A DNA stretch of 64,000 nt from Ananas comosus (lineage: Eukaryota; Streptophyta; Magnoliopsida; Poales; Bromeliaceae), in NCBI RefSeq assembly GCF_001540865.1, contig NC_033628.1, positions 2,517,449-2,581,448 of the forward strand, written 5' to 3'. The notes under the pieces were generated by a model. The model searched no databases and was not told the origin of the DNA. It saw only the letters and a list, made by a program, of their open reading frames with translations. The position numbers and the translations under genes were made by a program. This document shows positions 1-12,800 of this stretch, piece after piece. Every line of letters begins with the position of its first letter. Within the stretch, counting starts at the first letter, position 1.

Positions 1-228
1 GAAGGCAAACATGAGACACTGGAACAAAATTTAATGTCAGTTGCCATATCTACAAACAGAGCCAGTTTCAGGTAGAGCTAATGAAAAAAAACTCTCCTCA
101 TCTTGACTCAAAATTGTATACTTTCCCATCATATATACATTTCAACACACTTTTGTCGGCCTAAAGTTGTTAACTTCAAGTAACAGCATAGAAGGATTGA
201 TTTAGTACTCAAGCAAGCCTTTGCTTAC

Positions 229-379
229 CCGTTTGCCATCCATGATGGATATAGAGTAAGCTGCTAATCTTGAAGCTCCCCGAACCTGTGGTGAGCGAGG
301 AATATGTGCTTTCCCCTTCCGTAACTCCTCACACTGTTATCAGAAACATGTATTAGAGTAGCAAAGGGAATATATATAT

Positions 380-420
<41 letters not shown>

Positions 421-2089
421 TAGGGCTACTATACTCTTATGAGTATAGAGCCCTTCGTACTCATAAGTTGTTTTCGATGATGGAGCTTCCAAATCGACGA
501 TCCATACCGCGTCAAATATAATTTAAAGTATTTAAAACTTCTAGATAATGAATTTCGTAAATTTTTGAAATCATAATAAAGTCCATCAAGCGGGCATAAA
601 ATGAACGGTTAAAATCGAACAATGTCTTATATATATATATATATAGCATTCCAAAGAGTGAGGATAACACCTTTCACACAAAACCAATGAAAAAATTCTG
701 CAAAATTTACTAGCGCCAAACATGCGTCATGGTTGTGAACTTCTTCATGTTCGTAGTACATGAACAAATCAAATGCAGAAAGTGATGAACTAATAAATCC
801 AAAGAGTGCACTGAGTGGGTCAGTTGGAAATTCAGTTGTACAAACAGCAATAAATGTTACTTTTAAATGATCGATTGATCTGATATCGGCCCAAATTAAG
901 AATTGATAAGGAAAGGACAAATCATATGGTTATATTTTACTAAGGGAATGTGTCTATATATATACACCAAAGCTTTATATAGCATTGAGATGTACAACCA
1001 CTTTTCTTCTTCCCCACCACCTTTCTGAGGCCCCTGTTACCATAAGAAGTGAAGAGAATTAAAGATCACCTTTCTGTAAAATTGAGAGGAGCTTATTATA
1101 GGGTGCTTATTATCTTAACACCAAAACAAGTAGAATATAAAAGATAACTGAACAAATTTCGTAGTCATATATAGTAGTCAATACTACAACCCAAAGAATT
1201 AAAGTCAAAAGCATAAAAAATTATGGACAATTCCTGTACTATCCTGATACAGCAACTTGGTACAGAGGCAGATTCAGAATTCTCATCAAGCTGGGATACA
1301 GTATGTGTTAAATACTTACTGTTGCATATGAGTTAGATAATATCTTAGGATCATAAAATTATTATTATTTCCGCGGACATAAGCCTTTGCTAAATGTATA
1401 ATGGTTCTATACATTTTTACCAATATGAGGCACATAATCTTAGTATATAAGGAATGAGATAAATATTCTATAATCCAGCGTGGGCACGTGCCCACACATG
1501 CCCACTCATGAACACACCCCTAAATTTGTCTCGGTGTTTTCTAATCAAACACTTTAGTTCCTGAACTTCCACATATATTGCAGTGCAATCCATGACCATA
1601 TAATTTCTTTATATTAGCTTACCTTTAAAATGACTTATCTATTTCAGTTTACTGCTAATATAAATTTAAAAACATCATTTTACAAGAAATGTCACATCTT
1701 TTTCATGGTTAATGGCGATGTGAAACTCAAATTGGGGCTTAAAATGTTCTAGTAAGTCAAACGACTGGTGGCCTAGTGGTTATGTGCTTAAATGCTGACC
1801 ATGAGATTGGAGATTCAAGCACTGTGTAAGCTTAAATGTGGGGCTCATGCCCCAAGCCTCGGGTATATGAGCTCCTATGCTTTTAAAAGTATCAAGTCAT
1901 TGGTGCTTATAGGTTTTTGGCCCTTCGATGAAGGGATGTGCGGTTAGAATGATAATGGTCCCTAGGGTTGAGTGAATAGTTGTTTAAATAGTATGATCAA
2001 ATGGGTGGAAATGGTCAATGGGGTAGATCTAATAGCGGAAAACTTACAAGCACCAAGTGCTTGGTGCTTTTCAAAGCACCATAGCCGAA

Positions 2090-2120
<31 letters not shown>

Positions 2121-3676
2121 GAGAGAGAGAGAGAAAGAGAAGATATCGAAAGGTTGTGAAATTTATTTTCTAACTACTTCAAATACTTTAGATTTAGGGT
2201 GCGTTTGGTTCGCATTATGAAAGATTACTAGGAATAAAAGATATCTAAGAATCTTATTCCTATTCATCCTATCACTAAGAATATAAAATTTTTGTGTTTG
2301 GTTCGCACGGTAATATTTATTAGCCATATTATTTAATATTATAAAAAATATATAATTAATTAATTAATTAATTAATTAAATTTTAGATAATGTTATAAAA
2401 AATTTCAACATCTTTTTAGAAAAAGGAAGAGAAAGTATAAGTTAGAGAGAGAGAGAACATAATTAAAAAAATAGAAAGAAAAATATAGTCGAAATTAGAG
2501 GGAGTGAGAGAGTTGAAATTTTAGAAAGACAGAGAGAGAGAAAGCTTAGTTTAGAGAGAGAAAAAAAAAGTTGAATTTTAGAGAGAAAAATAAGTTTAGA
2601 AAGAGATATAAGGTTAGAGTGTAAAGAAAAATAATATCAATTAGCCGGCGGATAGAAAGAAAGAAAGAGATTAGACATATTATGATTATCCCAATCCATT
2701 AATATGAGGATACCCACCCTCCCTCAAGGGAATGAGATTAGTACTTTGGGGTGAATCTTATTCCCAAGTGAATTCAATATTACCAACTAGATTACTTAGT
2801 GCGTTTAACCAAACACAGTCATATTTTTTTTATTCCTATTGGATTACTAGGAATCTTTAAAAAGATAGCGCGAACCAAACGCACCCTAAGTTTAATGAAG
2901 CTGATAATCAATTTCGAAGTCCCGGTATCGAAAACGATCTGATAACATGGAGGTCACCATGCTTCTAAAAGCACACAAGCCGGACTCTATATGTACATAT
3001 ACATACATATATAGACACACACACATATATATACATACATACATATGTATACATATATAAGAGAGAGATAGGCTCAAATACTTTTACAAGTAAAATGACC
3101 TTTTACTTCCGCGTCATTTTTAGTGATAGGGCATCCGAATTGACGGTCGGCATTGTTAGACGTGATCTACGATAGTTGAACTATCTAAATTTCAATTGCT
3201 ATATAAGAGAGATCGGCTCAAATACTTTTACAAGTAACGGCCTTTTACTTCCGCATCATTTCTAGTGATGAGGCATCCGAATCGACGGTCGGCACCATTA
3301 GACGCGATCTAAGGTATTTCAACAAAGAATCCACAATTTAGCAAAGACAAAAAAGAGGAAAAAGTGGCAAACCCCTCAGAGGCATTTCAACAAACAGAGG
3401 ATCGGCAAGAATCGAAGGGCTAAAAACCTTGGGAGCCCAGACGCGGTCGGCCGCGGCGATCTCGTACCACCATTGAGACACCACAATGCATCGTGCCACG
3501 CTGCCTGCGTCCAATAACCCCATCACCTTCCACATTATATCCGGCCCCAACACAGCCATCGGATCCCCCGCCCCCGCGCCCGCCTCCGCCTCCGCCGCCG
3601 TATCCCTCTCCTCCTCTCCTCTCCTCCTCCTCCCCCCCGATTCCTCGATCTCCTCTCCGTCCCTTGCCCCCACCAT
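229..3676 (-). CDS. F-box protein, 5' part (two exons; runs off left edge)
   Basis: Partial minus-strand gene. Exon 1 is 3676-3428 and exon 2 is 333-229; both junctions are phase 0 (AAG|GT at 3428, AG|TGT at 333, CGG|GTAAGC at 229). Exon 1 ends in an F-box-like segment, LGPDIMWKVMGLLDAGSVAR then VSQWWYEIAAADRVWAPK. Exon 2 continues it with CEELRKGKAHIPRS and SISIMDGKR, the conserved Cys after the F-box being the first codon. F-box proteins bind SKP1 and act as substrate adaptors of SCF ubiquitin ligases; the substrate-binding C-terminus lies beyond base 1, so the target is unknown. The start is uncertain: Met at 3676 opens an acidic, Arg- and Ala-rich leader of 39 residues, and Met at 3559 lies just before the F-box. 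The intron (334-3427) is full of transposon remnants. No exon is visible between 1 and 228. Confidence 0.8.
421..600. repeat. Mutator-like TIR element fragment
   Basis: The segment starting GGGCTACTATACTC matches the terminal region of the complete element at 6139-6681. Both have a short palindrome, then the GTTGTTTTCGATGATG motif, then a CAAATCGACGATC motif. The opposite end is not visible, so this is a truncated copy in the F-box intron. It is preceded by an (AT)n(GA)n tract at about 375-420. Confidence 0.55.
1760..1868 (+). repeat. tRNA-derived SINE head (truncated)
   Basis: TGGCCTAGTGG at 1769-1779 fits a Pol III A box. AGATTCAAGC at 1811-1820 is a degraded B box at about the right spacing. 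No poly(A) tail or flanking duplication is visible; the MITE beginning at 1869 follows directly. Confidence 0.45.
1869..2092. repeat. MITE of the GAGCTAGAATAC family, copy 1
   Basis: The ends are inverted relatives (GAGCTCCTATGCTTTTAAAA and, on the other strand, GAGTTCGGCTATGGTGCTTT). The interior shares the 'ATTGGTGCTT...' and 'GGATG...GTAGATCTAA' arrangement with the copies at 17734-17952 and about 54393-54612. It is diverged and has no clear target duplication. A (CT)n(TA)n(GA)n tract follows at 2091-2136. Confidence 0.5.
2197..2886. mobile_element. 690-bp TIR MITE with GGGTGCGTTTGGTTCGC ends
   Basis: The 17-bp terminal inverted repeats are perfect: GGGTGCGTTTGGTTCGC at 2197-2213 and its reverse complement at 2870-2886. 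The interior is AT- and GA-rich with no coding capacity. It appears nested in an older Mutator-like fragment: sequence before it (about 2145-2196) and after it (about 2890-2995) resembles the right arm of the element at 6139-6681. Flanking octamers TAGATTTA and TAAGTTTA agree at 6 of 8 bases, so a hAT-type duplication is possible but not proven; superfamily is left open. Confidence 0.8.
3071..3312. repeat. Direct repeat of ~100-bp unit
   Basis: Two diverged copies (about 3071-3176 and 3211-3312) begin GGCTCAAATACTTTTACAAG and carry the motif 'GACGGTCGGC...TTAGACG(T/C)GATCTA'. That motif also occurs in the Mutator-like element at 6139-6681, so these are probably duplicated ends of a related transposon. 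Confidence 0.6.
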
Positions 3677-4075
3677 TGGAGCAAACTGGGTTGAGCCTGA
3701 TAAGTTATGAGCAAAAATACAATTCACAGTAACTTATAACTTTAACTTACCATTCAGATGGGTTGAGACAGGTCGAAACTTACGTGCTCTTCCTCTCCGC
3801 GCTTTTGCAATGATTGATTAGCGGCGATGGGGAACAGAATGTAATTATGCGGGTGGGCGCTCAGTGCGGCGGCGTAAGTACTACTATTGCTTACTTGTTA
3901 AGGAAAATATAAGGCGGTCCCGCATGGCCGCATACGACGCCTCGGGAAAGTGTTTTTGGCGCGGAGTCCGTGTGAACGGCGCCGGTAATGTCGTGTTACT
4001 CCTTTGGCGGGGATTTTAAAACAGCCAGTGGGGCCCACGTGCGCCGACGTGCGGCCCAATCTGGCCTCCTTTCCC

Positions 4076-4510
4076 TGTAGTGCCGCTCGATCTCGTCCCT
4101 CGCCCTCAAACTCGAGTAAGATTTTCGTTTGAGATTACGAAAAGATAATCTAAAATAGAAAAATACTTTATTTATTTTGGTACATAATATTATATTTTGA
4201 ATATTATAATAATTGTTTATGATATATTTTCTGTAATTCTACCGAAAAACAAGAAAAGCATTTGTGGGTCCAATCTCTAACTCCTTTAGATTTGTCTTTT
4301 TCTCCAATGTAGTGTGGCTCGATCCCATCCCTCGCCCTCTCACTCGAGTTAGGCTTTAGTTTGAGATTGCGGGGAGATTGTATTACGTAAAATGAAAAAA
4401 TACGATAGAAAAATATCTTATTTATTTTCGTTCGTAATATTGCGTTCTGTTTATCGCGATGAGTCGGTTATAATATATTTCTGCAGTTCCACCGAAGAAC
4501 ACAGAAACAT
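4076..4510. repeat. Diverged tandem duplication, period ~232 bp
   Basis: TGTAGTG(C/T)(C/G)GCTCGAT starts at 4076 and again at 4308. Each copy continues with 'CCCTCGCCCTC', an 'ACTCGAGT' stretch, 'GTTTGAGATT' and an 'ACCGAA' stretch. The diverged reading frame at 4392-4640 lies in the second copy and is not taken as a gene. Confidence 0.6.
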
Positions 4511-6138
4511 ATCACTATTTACTTTTGCCCCAAATCTGTTTTATCTAATAGGTTCGATAGGCTTCAATACCAAACTCAGCTTTATTCGAAACAATGTAAT
4601 TAACTTCAACCCACTCCATACTCAGGTCAATTACGAATAATAATAATATTATTTTTAATACTGGTTATAATTAAATATATTTAAGTATGGTATTAATTAC
4701 TCTTTAATTTAGTATGCATATTTAAAATATGATAAAAATTAATTAATTAAGTTTCAGTGTTTTCTTTATTTTAGTTTGTAGATTTAAAATATGATGAAAA
4801 TTGATTAGTTAAGTATTAATTTTTTATTACTTTGTAATTTTGTTGTTGTATTATTATAATTTATATATGTATAAAAAAATAATTTAGTTATTTTAGATTA
4901 ATTTTTTAATTATATAAAAAAATATTATTTTTATTTATTATATTATAATTTATTATTTATCAAGTTATTTATTATTTATACTACATTATTCATTTCCTAC
5001 CAAACAAACAGCAAAACTGAAGAAACTTCACTTTTATAACAATAAAACAAACAACGGAGGAGAAGTAGTTTTTACTTGAACTCCACTTCAACCCAAAATC
5101 TACTTCACTCCAAAGTTCAGTTTCAGTGAAACAAATAGGTCCTAAATGGATACAGTATCAAATACAGATATTAAAAAAGAAAACCTGACGGTTTGTAATT
5201 CTCGTGTAGATTTTGTCACTACCCGACCCAAATCCAAACCCGAACTATAATTAATTTTACATTATATAATATATATAAACATTTAATGTTACATTTAAAT
5301 TTGTATTTAAAAATATATTCTGAAATATGGTAAAGAGAAATAATTAATCCGGGTTCAGATTCGAGTTTCAGATTTATTGGTAGATTCGAGATTTGGATAA
5401 AGATTTTTAAAATCCATCATATTCGAGTTCGCGTTTGGGACTCTGATTTCAAATTTGGTAATCGGATTCGGCTTAGGTTTTAGAAATCCTGTCCGAATGT
5501 GTACTCGTTGACATCCCTACGCACTAGAGGGATGGGAGGTGTTTGGCGGGTAAAAAGTTCAGGAAGCTCTCCAACAATACCTTGTTAGGAACTGGAAGCT
5601 CTTGATCCGCTGCCACATATTACTTTAACCTCCACCCAATGATTTGTTAGGTAGTTTTTAATATTAAAACCTTCAAAAAACACTTAAATCTTATAGATAA
5701 AGATTAGGCTAAATTACAGAAGCCCTCGTGTAAATACACATCTTTTTACTTTTCCTTTCAAACTTTTAAAAACTTTATTTTATTCCCTCAATATTTTAAA
5801 TTGTTGTATTTAGGCCCCTTCATAAGGGCTTCATCACTATTCCATCAATTTCTTATAATTTACTAATTAAGTGTACGTACAAATACAAGTAACAATTATT
5901 TTAATTTATTTTAAACCGATATAAATTTGTATATTTATATTTATTATTTTATTAGAAAATATTTGTAATATTCTATTTTTTTATATACATTAAATATTTT
6001 TATATATTTTTTTATTTCTGATGAATCTAAAATTTAAGTATGTGTTTTAAACTAAAAATCATCAAAATTCACATTTATTTCAAAATCCACTATAACTAAA
6101 ATTTTTTAATTGTTAATTCAAATTTGATATACATTAAA

Positions 6139-6681
6139 GAGTCCGGCTACTATGCTATCGGTAGCATGGAGCACTCCGTGCTACCAAGTTGTTTTCGATG
6201 ATGCGGCTTCCAAATCGACGATCGGCTCCGTTAGACTTGATCTACACTATTGAAAGTATTTGGAAACTAAATTTCAGATTTTTTTGACATCATTTGATTA
6301 GTGATCAAAAGATCTCAAAATTGACAATTTTAATGGCCGATGTGGTGTGTTTGTGAGTTTAACGGTGTAAAACAATCCAAATGCGATGAAAATTTTATAG
6401 AAAATTCTTTTCACTATTTAGAGTAAGATCAGTATATCTGATCTTGAATTTAAATCTTTTATCATCATTTTTCATGAGATTTTTATTTTCAGCCGTTCAA
6501 TTTTAGACTACTTGTTTGATAGGTAAATGATATCGAAAAATTATGAAATTTAGTTTCTAAATACTTTCAATAGTGTAAATCAAGTCTAACAGAGCCGATC
6601 GTCAATTTGGAAGCCGCATCATCGAAAACAACTTGGTAGCACGGAGCGCTCCGTGCTTCCGATAGTATAGTAGCCTAGTTC
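6139..6681. mobile_element. 543-bp Mutator-like MITE with long TIRs
   Basis: Inverted arms of about 170 bp: 'GGCTACTATGCTATCGG' on the left is mirrored by 'CCGATAGTATAGTAGCC' on the right, continuing through the 'TACCAAGTTGTTTTCGATGATGCGGCTTCC' region. Flanking 9-mers TACATTAAA (6130-6138) and TAAATTAAA (6682-6690) agree at 8 of 9 bases, as expected for Mutator-like target duplications. No ORF of note. Related fragments lie at 421-600 and around 2890-2995. Confidence 0.8.
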
Positions 6682-8399
6682 TAAATTAAATATTTTTTAT
6701 ATATTTTTCGATTTTTAATGAATCTAAAATTTAAGTATGTGTTTTAAACCAAAAGCATTAAAATTTAACTCACATTTATTTAAAAATTTAAAATTTAATT
6801 TTGATCACTATAATTAAAAATTTTTAATTGTTAATTCAAATTTGATATCAAAAATTAAATTCAATTCATTATTTCCACTCAAATTCAAATTTTAATGTAA
6901 AATAGATGAATAGAAATGCTATTTTTTAACAGATTGATCATAACTATTCATTTTATTTGAAATATTTTCAACAAATTGATTATAACTGTTTGTAGAATTG
7001 GATTTATAGATGTATATGAATGTTATTTTTTAATAGATTGATCGTAACCGTTTATTTTTATTTGAGATATTTTTTAACACATTGATCATAATCATTTGTA
7101 GAGAATATTCGCTTTTTTTTTTTATTCTGTTTGTTAGTTTTATATGCTTTTATATATAATATAAATATAGATTGTCCTTAAAAATGATAGAAATATATTA
7201 AAAATATTATCTTTTTCTTATAGAAGAAGTAAAGATAATTTGATCATTTTACTCTCTTCATTAATGTCGTAACCTCCCGAAACATTTCTAAAATTTTAAA
7301 AGGGCAAAATGTAGTTTTATAAAAGTTAGAAAGAAAAAGTAAAAAAATGATATTTACGTTGAACTTTTTGTATTTTAGCCAAAAAAAATATAATTTTTGG
7401 AGCATTGTTGGGGAGTCACTACTGAAGGTTTTTTCCTTGCTGGGCCCAGTTTTAGAAAGTAATTTTAGAGCCAAAAATAAGTTTTTCTTTTAATAAAATA
7501 TTTGGTAATCTATTTTATGAAAAATCTGATTTTGATTTTACACTTAAATTTTTAATTTTAGAGGTTTCAAAATTAGAAGCAGCTAAAACTTGCTTACTAA
7601 AATATTATTCTGATTTTAGATTTAAATTTTAGATTTAATTTTCATTTTGAATGAAACTTTAAATTGAAATTCAGGTTTTTAGATTTTAACTTTTTAAATT
7701 TTAAATTTTAAATTCACAATTTAAAATTTAAAAATTACTTCACAAAAATTTAAAACAATTTTAGAAAATTATTTTTCTGTCAGACTTAAGTTGACTATCT
7801 AACATTTCAATTCGTTAATTTGAGCCGGTTAATAACTTTTTAACTTCAAATTTTAAATATGTTACTTATCTTTACAAGCTTAATTAACTAACATATTTTA
7901 TATAATTTACATATCTATAAATTCATTAAAGTAAAACTAAGCTTAAATGTAAAACTAAGCTGAAAGAGCTATTAAATGACTTAAATCAAATAAACTAAAA
8001 AGTTGGTTACTAAACTCAAAATTTTGAAAGATTAGGCAGTCAAATCAAAATGTTCTATAGTTCAAATAAGTTCAATAAATTTTTGTATTAAAAAAAATTA
8101 TAAATTACCGGGGCGCAAATTTTCTGTATTCCTTGTGTACGGGGATGAATTTTGTCGTTGATGAGCGGTTAGATAATTTCTGCACGTACGGAGTTGTATC
8201 TAAAGCGTATAGAAAATTCAGAACATGTTTACCCATTTATACTTCTGCTTTCAGTTTCAATGTTTATTTGTAGAATATATTTCAAATTAAAAATCAGCAG
8301 CTTTGCTGTATTGATATTTGGCATTGTGGCCCTCAAATTTTTTTAAATTTTTATATAATAGAATTTATATATGAAATTATATAAGAAGAGACAGTGTGC

Positions 8400-8960
8400 T
8401 GGCTCAAAAAGGTCATCCTATCTTGTTGCAGGAATCCAGGTTGGGCCATGTTCGAAATGGTGGGAGATCGGGTTAGACAGAATGATGCTTGAAGTGCCTT
8501 GAGATTGGTTGGGCCGGGTCACAATTGAGACCCGTAGGCAGTGTGTCTATGCGCTTTAAGTGAATTGATTTTTTATTTCTAACCGCTCGAGTTTTTGAGA
8601 CTAATGGTTAACACCAAGTTCGAATCCTAGTTGATTTACACTTCTAGCTACGTTTATTTCTAAATGAAATAAACGAACCGGGTAGCGTGCTAACTATTTC
8701 TCAAAAAAAAAAAAAAACTAACAAGTGGTACGAGAGTCAAAAGTCACGTATTCGATTTTCGCATAGTACGAAATTGTCCGGATACTGGAAGGAGGATTGT
8801 GGTGTTGAAACTAGTTAAGACGAATCACAATCGAGACTCATAGGTACTGTATTTGTACACTTTAAATCAACTGATTTGACTACGTATTTCTAACACTTCA
8901 ACCTTTGAAGATTAATATTAACATCAACAATCTAACACCGTGGGCTACTTGTAATCTCGG
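8400..8960 (+). repeat. Dispersed repeat, two adjacent copies, with a SINE 3' end between
   Basis: Copy 1 (about 8400-8615) carries 'CATGTTCGAAATGGTGGGAG', 'GGTCACAATTGAGACCC' and 'CTCGAG...GAGACTAATGGTTA'. Copy 2 (about 8755-8960) carries 'AATCACAATCGAGACTC'. Further copies lie at 12620-12900 (minus) and 61828-62080 (plus). Between them, about 8622-8716 matches the 3' half of the SINE at 63321-63476, including 'TTTATTTCTAAATGAAATAA' and a 15-base A tail. Confidence 0.6.
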
Positions 8961-9090
8961 TAAATGAATAGTAAAACTTGATGGCAATTGTCTTTTTACG
9001 TCCAAATTCTCTTTAAACAAGTTGGCATCAATCATTTGGTCGAAATGCATTGTAAGTTAACCAATAATAACAACAAAAGAAAGAAAAAAA

Positions 9091-9174
9091 TCTATCTATA
9101 TTTCAAATGATATTAAACTTACTAATATTTTTTCTATCTATATTTCAAATGATATTAAACTTACTAATATTTTT
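9091..9174. repeat. 42-bp tandem duplication
   Basis: The unit beginning TCTATCTATATTTCAAATGA is repeated at 9091 and 9133 almost without change, so it is a recent duplication. Confidence 0.85.
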
Positions 9175-9825
9175 TTTAGAAAAAAAATAGGCAACGATAC
9201 CAAATGAAGCCTTAATTTTTTAGTCGATGCGAAAAGTCGCCAATTTGCAAATTTTTAAATTAGATTAGGATATAGTAGACTATTTAATTAATTTTTCTAA
9301 TACTAAAAAGGCATCAAATGATTCAAATCAAGTGAATTGTAAAATTAGATTAAAAAAGGTTCGATAAATCCACTGTGATATCTTATGAGTTCGAAATCTT
9401 CCGACTAAAAAAAAAAAAAAACNAAAAAAAAAAAAAAATCAGCCTTCTAAAGCTTAGATAATTCTTTCGAAATGGTACCAAACATTTTTGCCAAGATGAT
9501 TTTTTCACAATCAACCACATAACCATGTAATTATCCCAGAATTTTCAAACATATATTCAGCATAAGGATAATCCATCACAATCTCCACAATTTCAATATC
9601 ACATCACAAAATCAACTAATTCACATGATCAAAACAACTCTCTCTATATACAAGGGCAAGAATCGCGAATTTGTCATGTATTTTTTTTATTTTTTTTCTT
9701 CTAAAAGGTGAATTTGTTGTCATGAGATATTTAAGTTAAAACATTCACAAAACTTTCCAAGCAGAAGCTGCAGAACAAACTAAATTTTTTTCCCCCTCTT
9801 GTTATATTTACAGTAGGATCATCTT

Positions 9826-12800
9826 CTAGCTCCTCGGCATTGTGGCTAATTGTGGAAACCGATTTTCGCCGACATCCTCCGAAATCTGCCCTGACTCGAA
9901 TCCAAACTGCAAATTTGCAGCAGTATCAGAAAAAGAAGAGGAAAAAGAATTTTGTGTTACGAATCTTTGAAGAAAAAGAAACAAAATCTTATAAGATTTG
10001 ATCATTACTTCCGTTTAAACAGTAACATGACTACCACTATAAGAAATTTAAGTCATAGTTTAGTTGAATCAAACTGACGAAACAAATTGTATGTTCAGAA
10101 TTTGCCAACTATCACTGAATTAAAATAGAGTACAAAATTTGGATACCTTCTGCCTAATCTGTGAAATCAGCGAATCGTCGCTAATCCTTCGATCGATAGA
10201 AGTTGAAGCGTCAGGACGTGGACCGAGCAGTGGTTTTCTCGAAACAGGGATATCTTCGTTGCTTTCGTCCTCCAGCCTCCTCGGCAGAACCATGTTTCTC
10301 AATAGCATTGCCAGCACAAGCGAAAGCGCCTACATCGAATAAGAATGATTTTTTCTGCTTTCAATATAGAAGGAAAAGATTACAACAGAAGCAGTTTATA
10401 ATTTCATAATTTAATCCAATCGCAATTACAAGATATCATCAACAATTTAATCTGTGATCCTAAAGTTGATCATGAAATAATAATGAAAGTAGAAGTGTAG
10501 ACATACTAACTATAAGGGTATTTTTCTCACAGTTTCTTAACTTTAGCTTGTTTGGTTGTAAAACAATAGAAAAAAGTGAGACTTTTCAGAAGTGCTACTT
10601 TTGAGAAAATAGGTACATAAAAAGTGAGCTTCGCTTGTTTGGTCGTCTAATAAGTGGTTAACAGAATTTCAAACTTTTCTGACTTCTTATGTTTGGGTAT
10701 GGGTGGGTAAGTGTGGGGTGTTGGGGTAGATAGAGAAAGAACCTTGATTAGATCGGGCGGCAGAAGAAAGTTGATGCTGTAGGGCGAAAGAAGAAAGTTG
10801 ATGCGGCGGGTGTTGGGGAAATATGAATGGAGATCAAGCAAATTATGGTCTTGAGGTGTGTAAGTTCACTTTCTTTAAGGTGTTATTTGCCCCCACTTGA
10901 ATGTATGCTGTTGGGTTACCAGCAAATCACCTTCAGGATACAACAAGACCGTTGAAAGACTGCAAACAGCACTTTTGAAGACTTTCCCTTAAGAACTTCT
11001 CTCTTAAGCATCAATATAAAAAATTAGGAAGGAGAAAGGATTGAATATGTTGCCCTTGAAGCCTTCAAACATCTCTTATTTATAGGAGGTGAATGGTTAC
11101 GATGAAAGGACACAANGTTGGGTTACCAGCAAATCACCTTCAGGATACAACAAGACCGTTGAAAGACTGCAAACAGCACTTTTGAAGACTTTCCCTTAAG
11201 AACTTCTCTCTTAATAATCAATATAAAAAAATTAGAAAGAAGAAAGATTAATTGTGTTATCCTTCAAGTTTTCAAATATCTCCTATTTATAGGAGGTGAA
11301 TGGTTACGATGAAAGGACACAATTTTTAAAGTTATATCCTTTCACAAAAGGACACGTTCTTTCACGAATAACGAAAAGACATACTCTTTCACAAAAGGTT
11401 CATATCTATTCGTGAATAAACATATCTCTTTGTGAAGAGACATATCTTTATATTAAATGAAGAGACGAATCCTTTCATAAGAATAACTACTTTATGAACA
11501 GACACAACTATTCACCAATCTCACTTCCACTATTACAATCTACACTAACAGCGGGGAGGAGGTAATAAAAACAGGACGGAAGAAAAAAGTTGATGCAGTG
11601 AGACAGAGGTAATAAAAATTGGCGTGAGGGAGGGAACATCGGAATAATCGCGCGGGGGGAGGGAAATAAAGAAAGTCGCGATAACTTGTTACCCCACTTT
11701 TTATGAGTTTTTATCTTAGTAGACGAAAAGTCGGGTGAAAAGAATCCTATTATAAAAATAAGATCCCACTTTTTCTTATTAAAAGAAGTGTAATACGATC
11801 AACTTTTTTTAACCAAATAATCATAACAAATTCAGCTTCTAAAAGTCCCACTTTTCATCCTTCTCTTTTCATCAACCAAACACTCGTGCTTCCAGAAAAC
11901 AGTTTTCTGGCTAGAAAAGTATTTTTCGTCCCTTTGATTTCCAGAAAAAGTAGTTTTTCTCCAAACGTGTTTTTTTCCTTCGAATTTCATGAAGAAGCCT
12001 CCTTTTTGTTTTCTAATTTCTTGAGAAATATTATTCCACAATTTTTCGAGGAACCAAACAACCCCCTAAGCTTGCAAATTTTTGTTGTCGAGGTAAAAGC
12101 AAGAGAGCTAACCAACCAGATAATAAGTAAAACACCTCAATAAAATGATCTAAGAACATAAAGCTACCTTTTTTAAAAAAAAAAAAAGAATTAAATGAAT
12201 AAAAGGGAAGTTGCACACCTGAACAACCACCACAATTACAGAAACACAGATAGAGAAATCAAGATTGTCATCGATAAAGGTGCGAATTATCTTCAGTTCT
12301 CCAGTAGCATCATGGGGAAAACTCTGTGAGGCATGTAAAAGGACACTGGTAAAACTTGCCTGAAACTCAAATCATGAACAACACTGGAAAAAGAAATCAA
12401 GAAACTAGTACTGAACATTGCAACTTACTTGTTCCCACTGTTTGTTGAATACTATGTAACCCACTGAAGCTGCTTCTAGTAGAATGAGTGTAACTATCAG
12501 TGCAGCATACTGAAATTGGTCTGGCTTAAGGACATTACTCAAAGATTTGAATGTCAGCAAAACCATCAAGAACATGTAAATCGGAGCAGGAGAAAAGCAT
12601 ATAGTGTGAAAAAGTATAGAATTGACTTGAGCGTCGGATCGTTGGCTCTAACCATTAATTCTAAAAGCTCGAGTTATTAGAAAGATACAACCAACTCACT
12701 TAAAGCATACAGACACCGCGCTCATGGATCTCGATTGTGACTCGGCCCATCCGAGCCTCCCACCATTTCAAACGTGGCTTGACAATCCAACTGGGCCTCC

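Larger units (their letters stand above)
3677..9825. other. Intergenic region, AT-rich and transposon-derived
   Basis: No gene is supported between the F-box and tetraspanin genes. The right end holds the tetraspanin 3' UTR. Content: a 232-bp-period repeat at 4076-4510, a Mutator-like MITE at 6139-6681, dispersed repeat copies at 8400-8960, a 42-bp tandem repeat at 9091-9174, and long A/T low-complexity stretches (about 4640-5000, 5700-6100, 7500-8100). A single N inside poly(A) sits at 9423. Confidence 0.75.

Noticed and set aside
12324..12360. Earlier acceptor for tetraspanin exon 4
   Set aside because: It stays in frame but adds 12 residues absent from the family between QWEQ and SFPHD; could be an alternative isoform.
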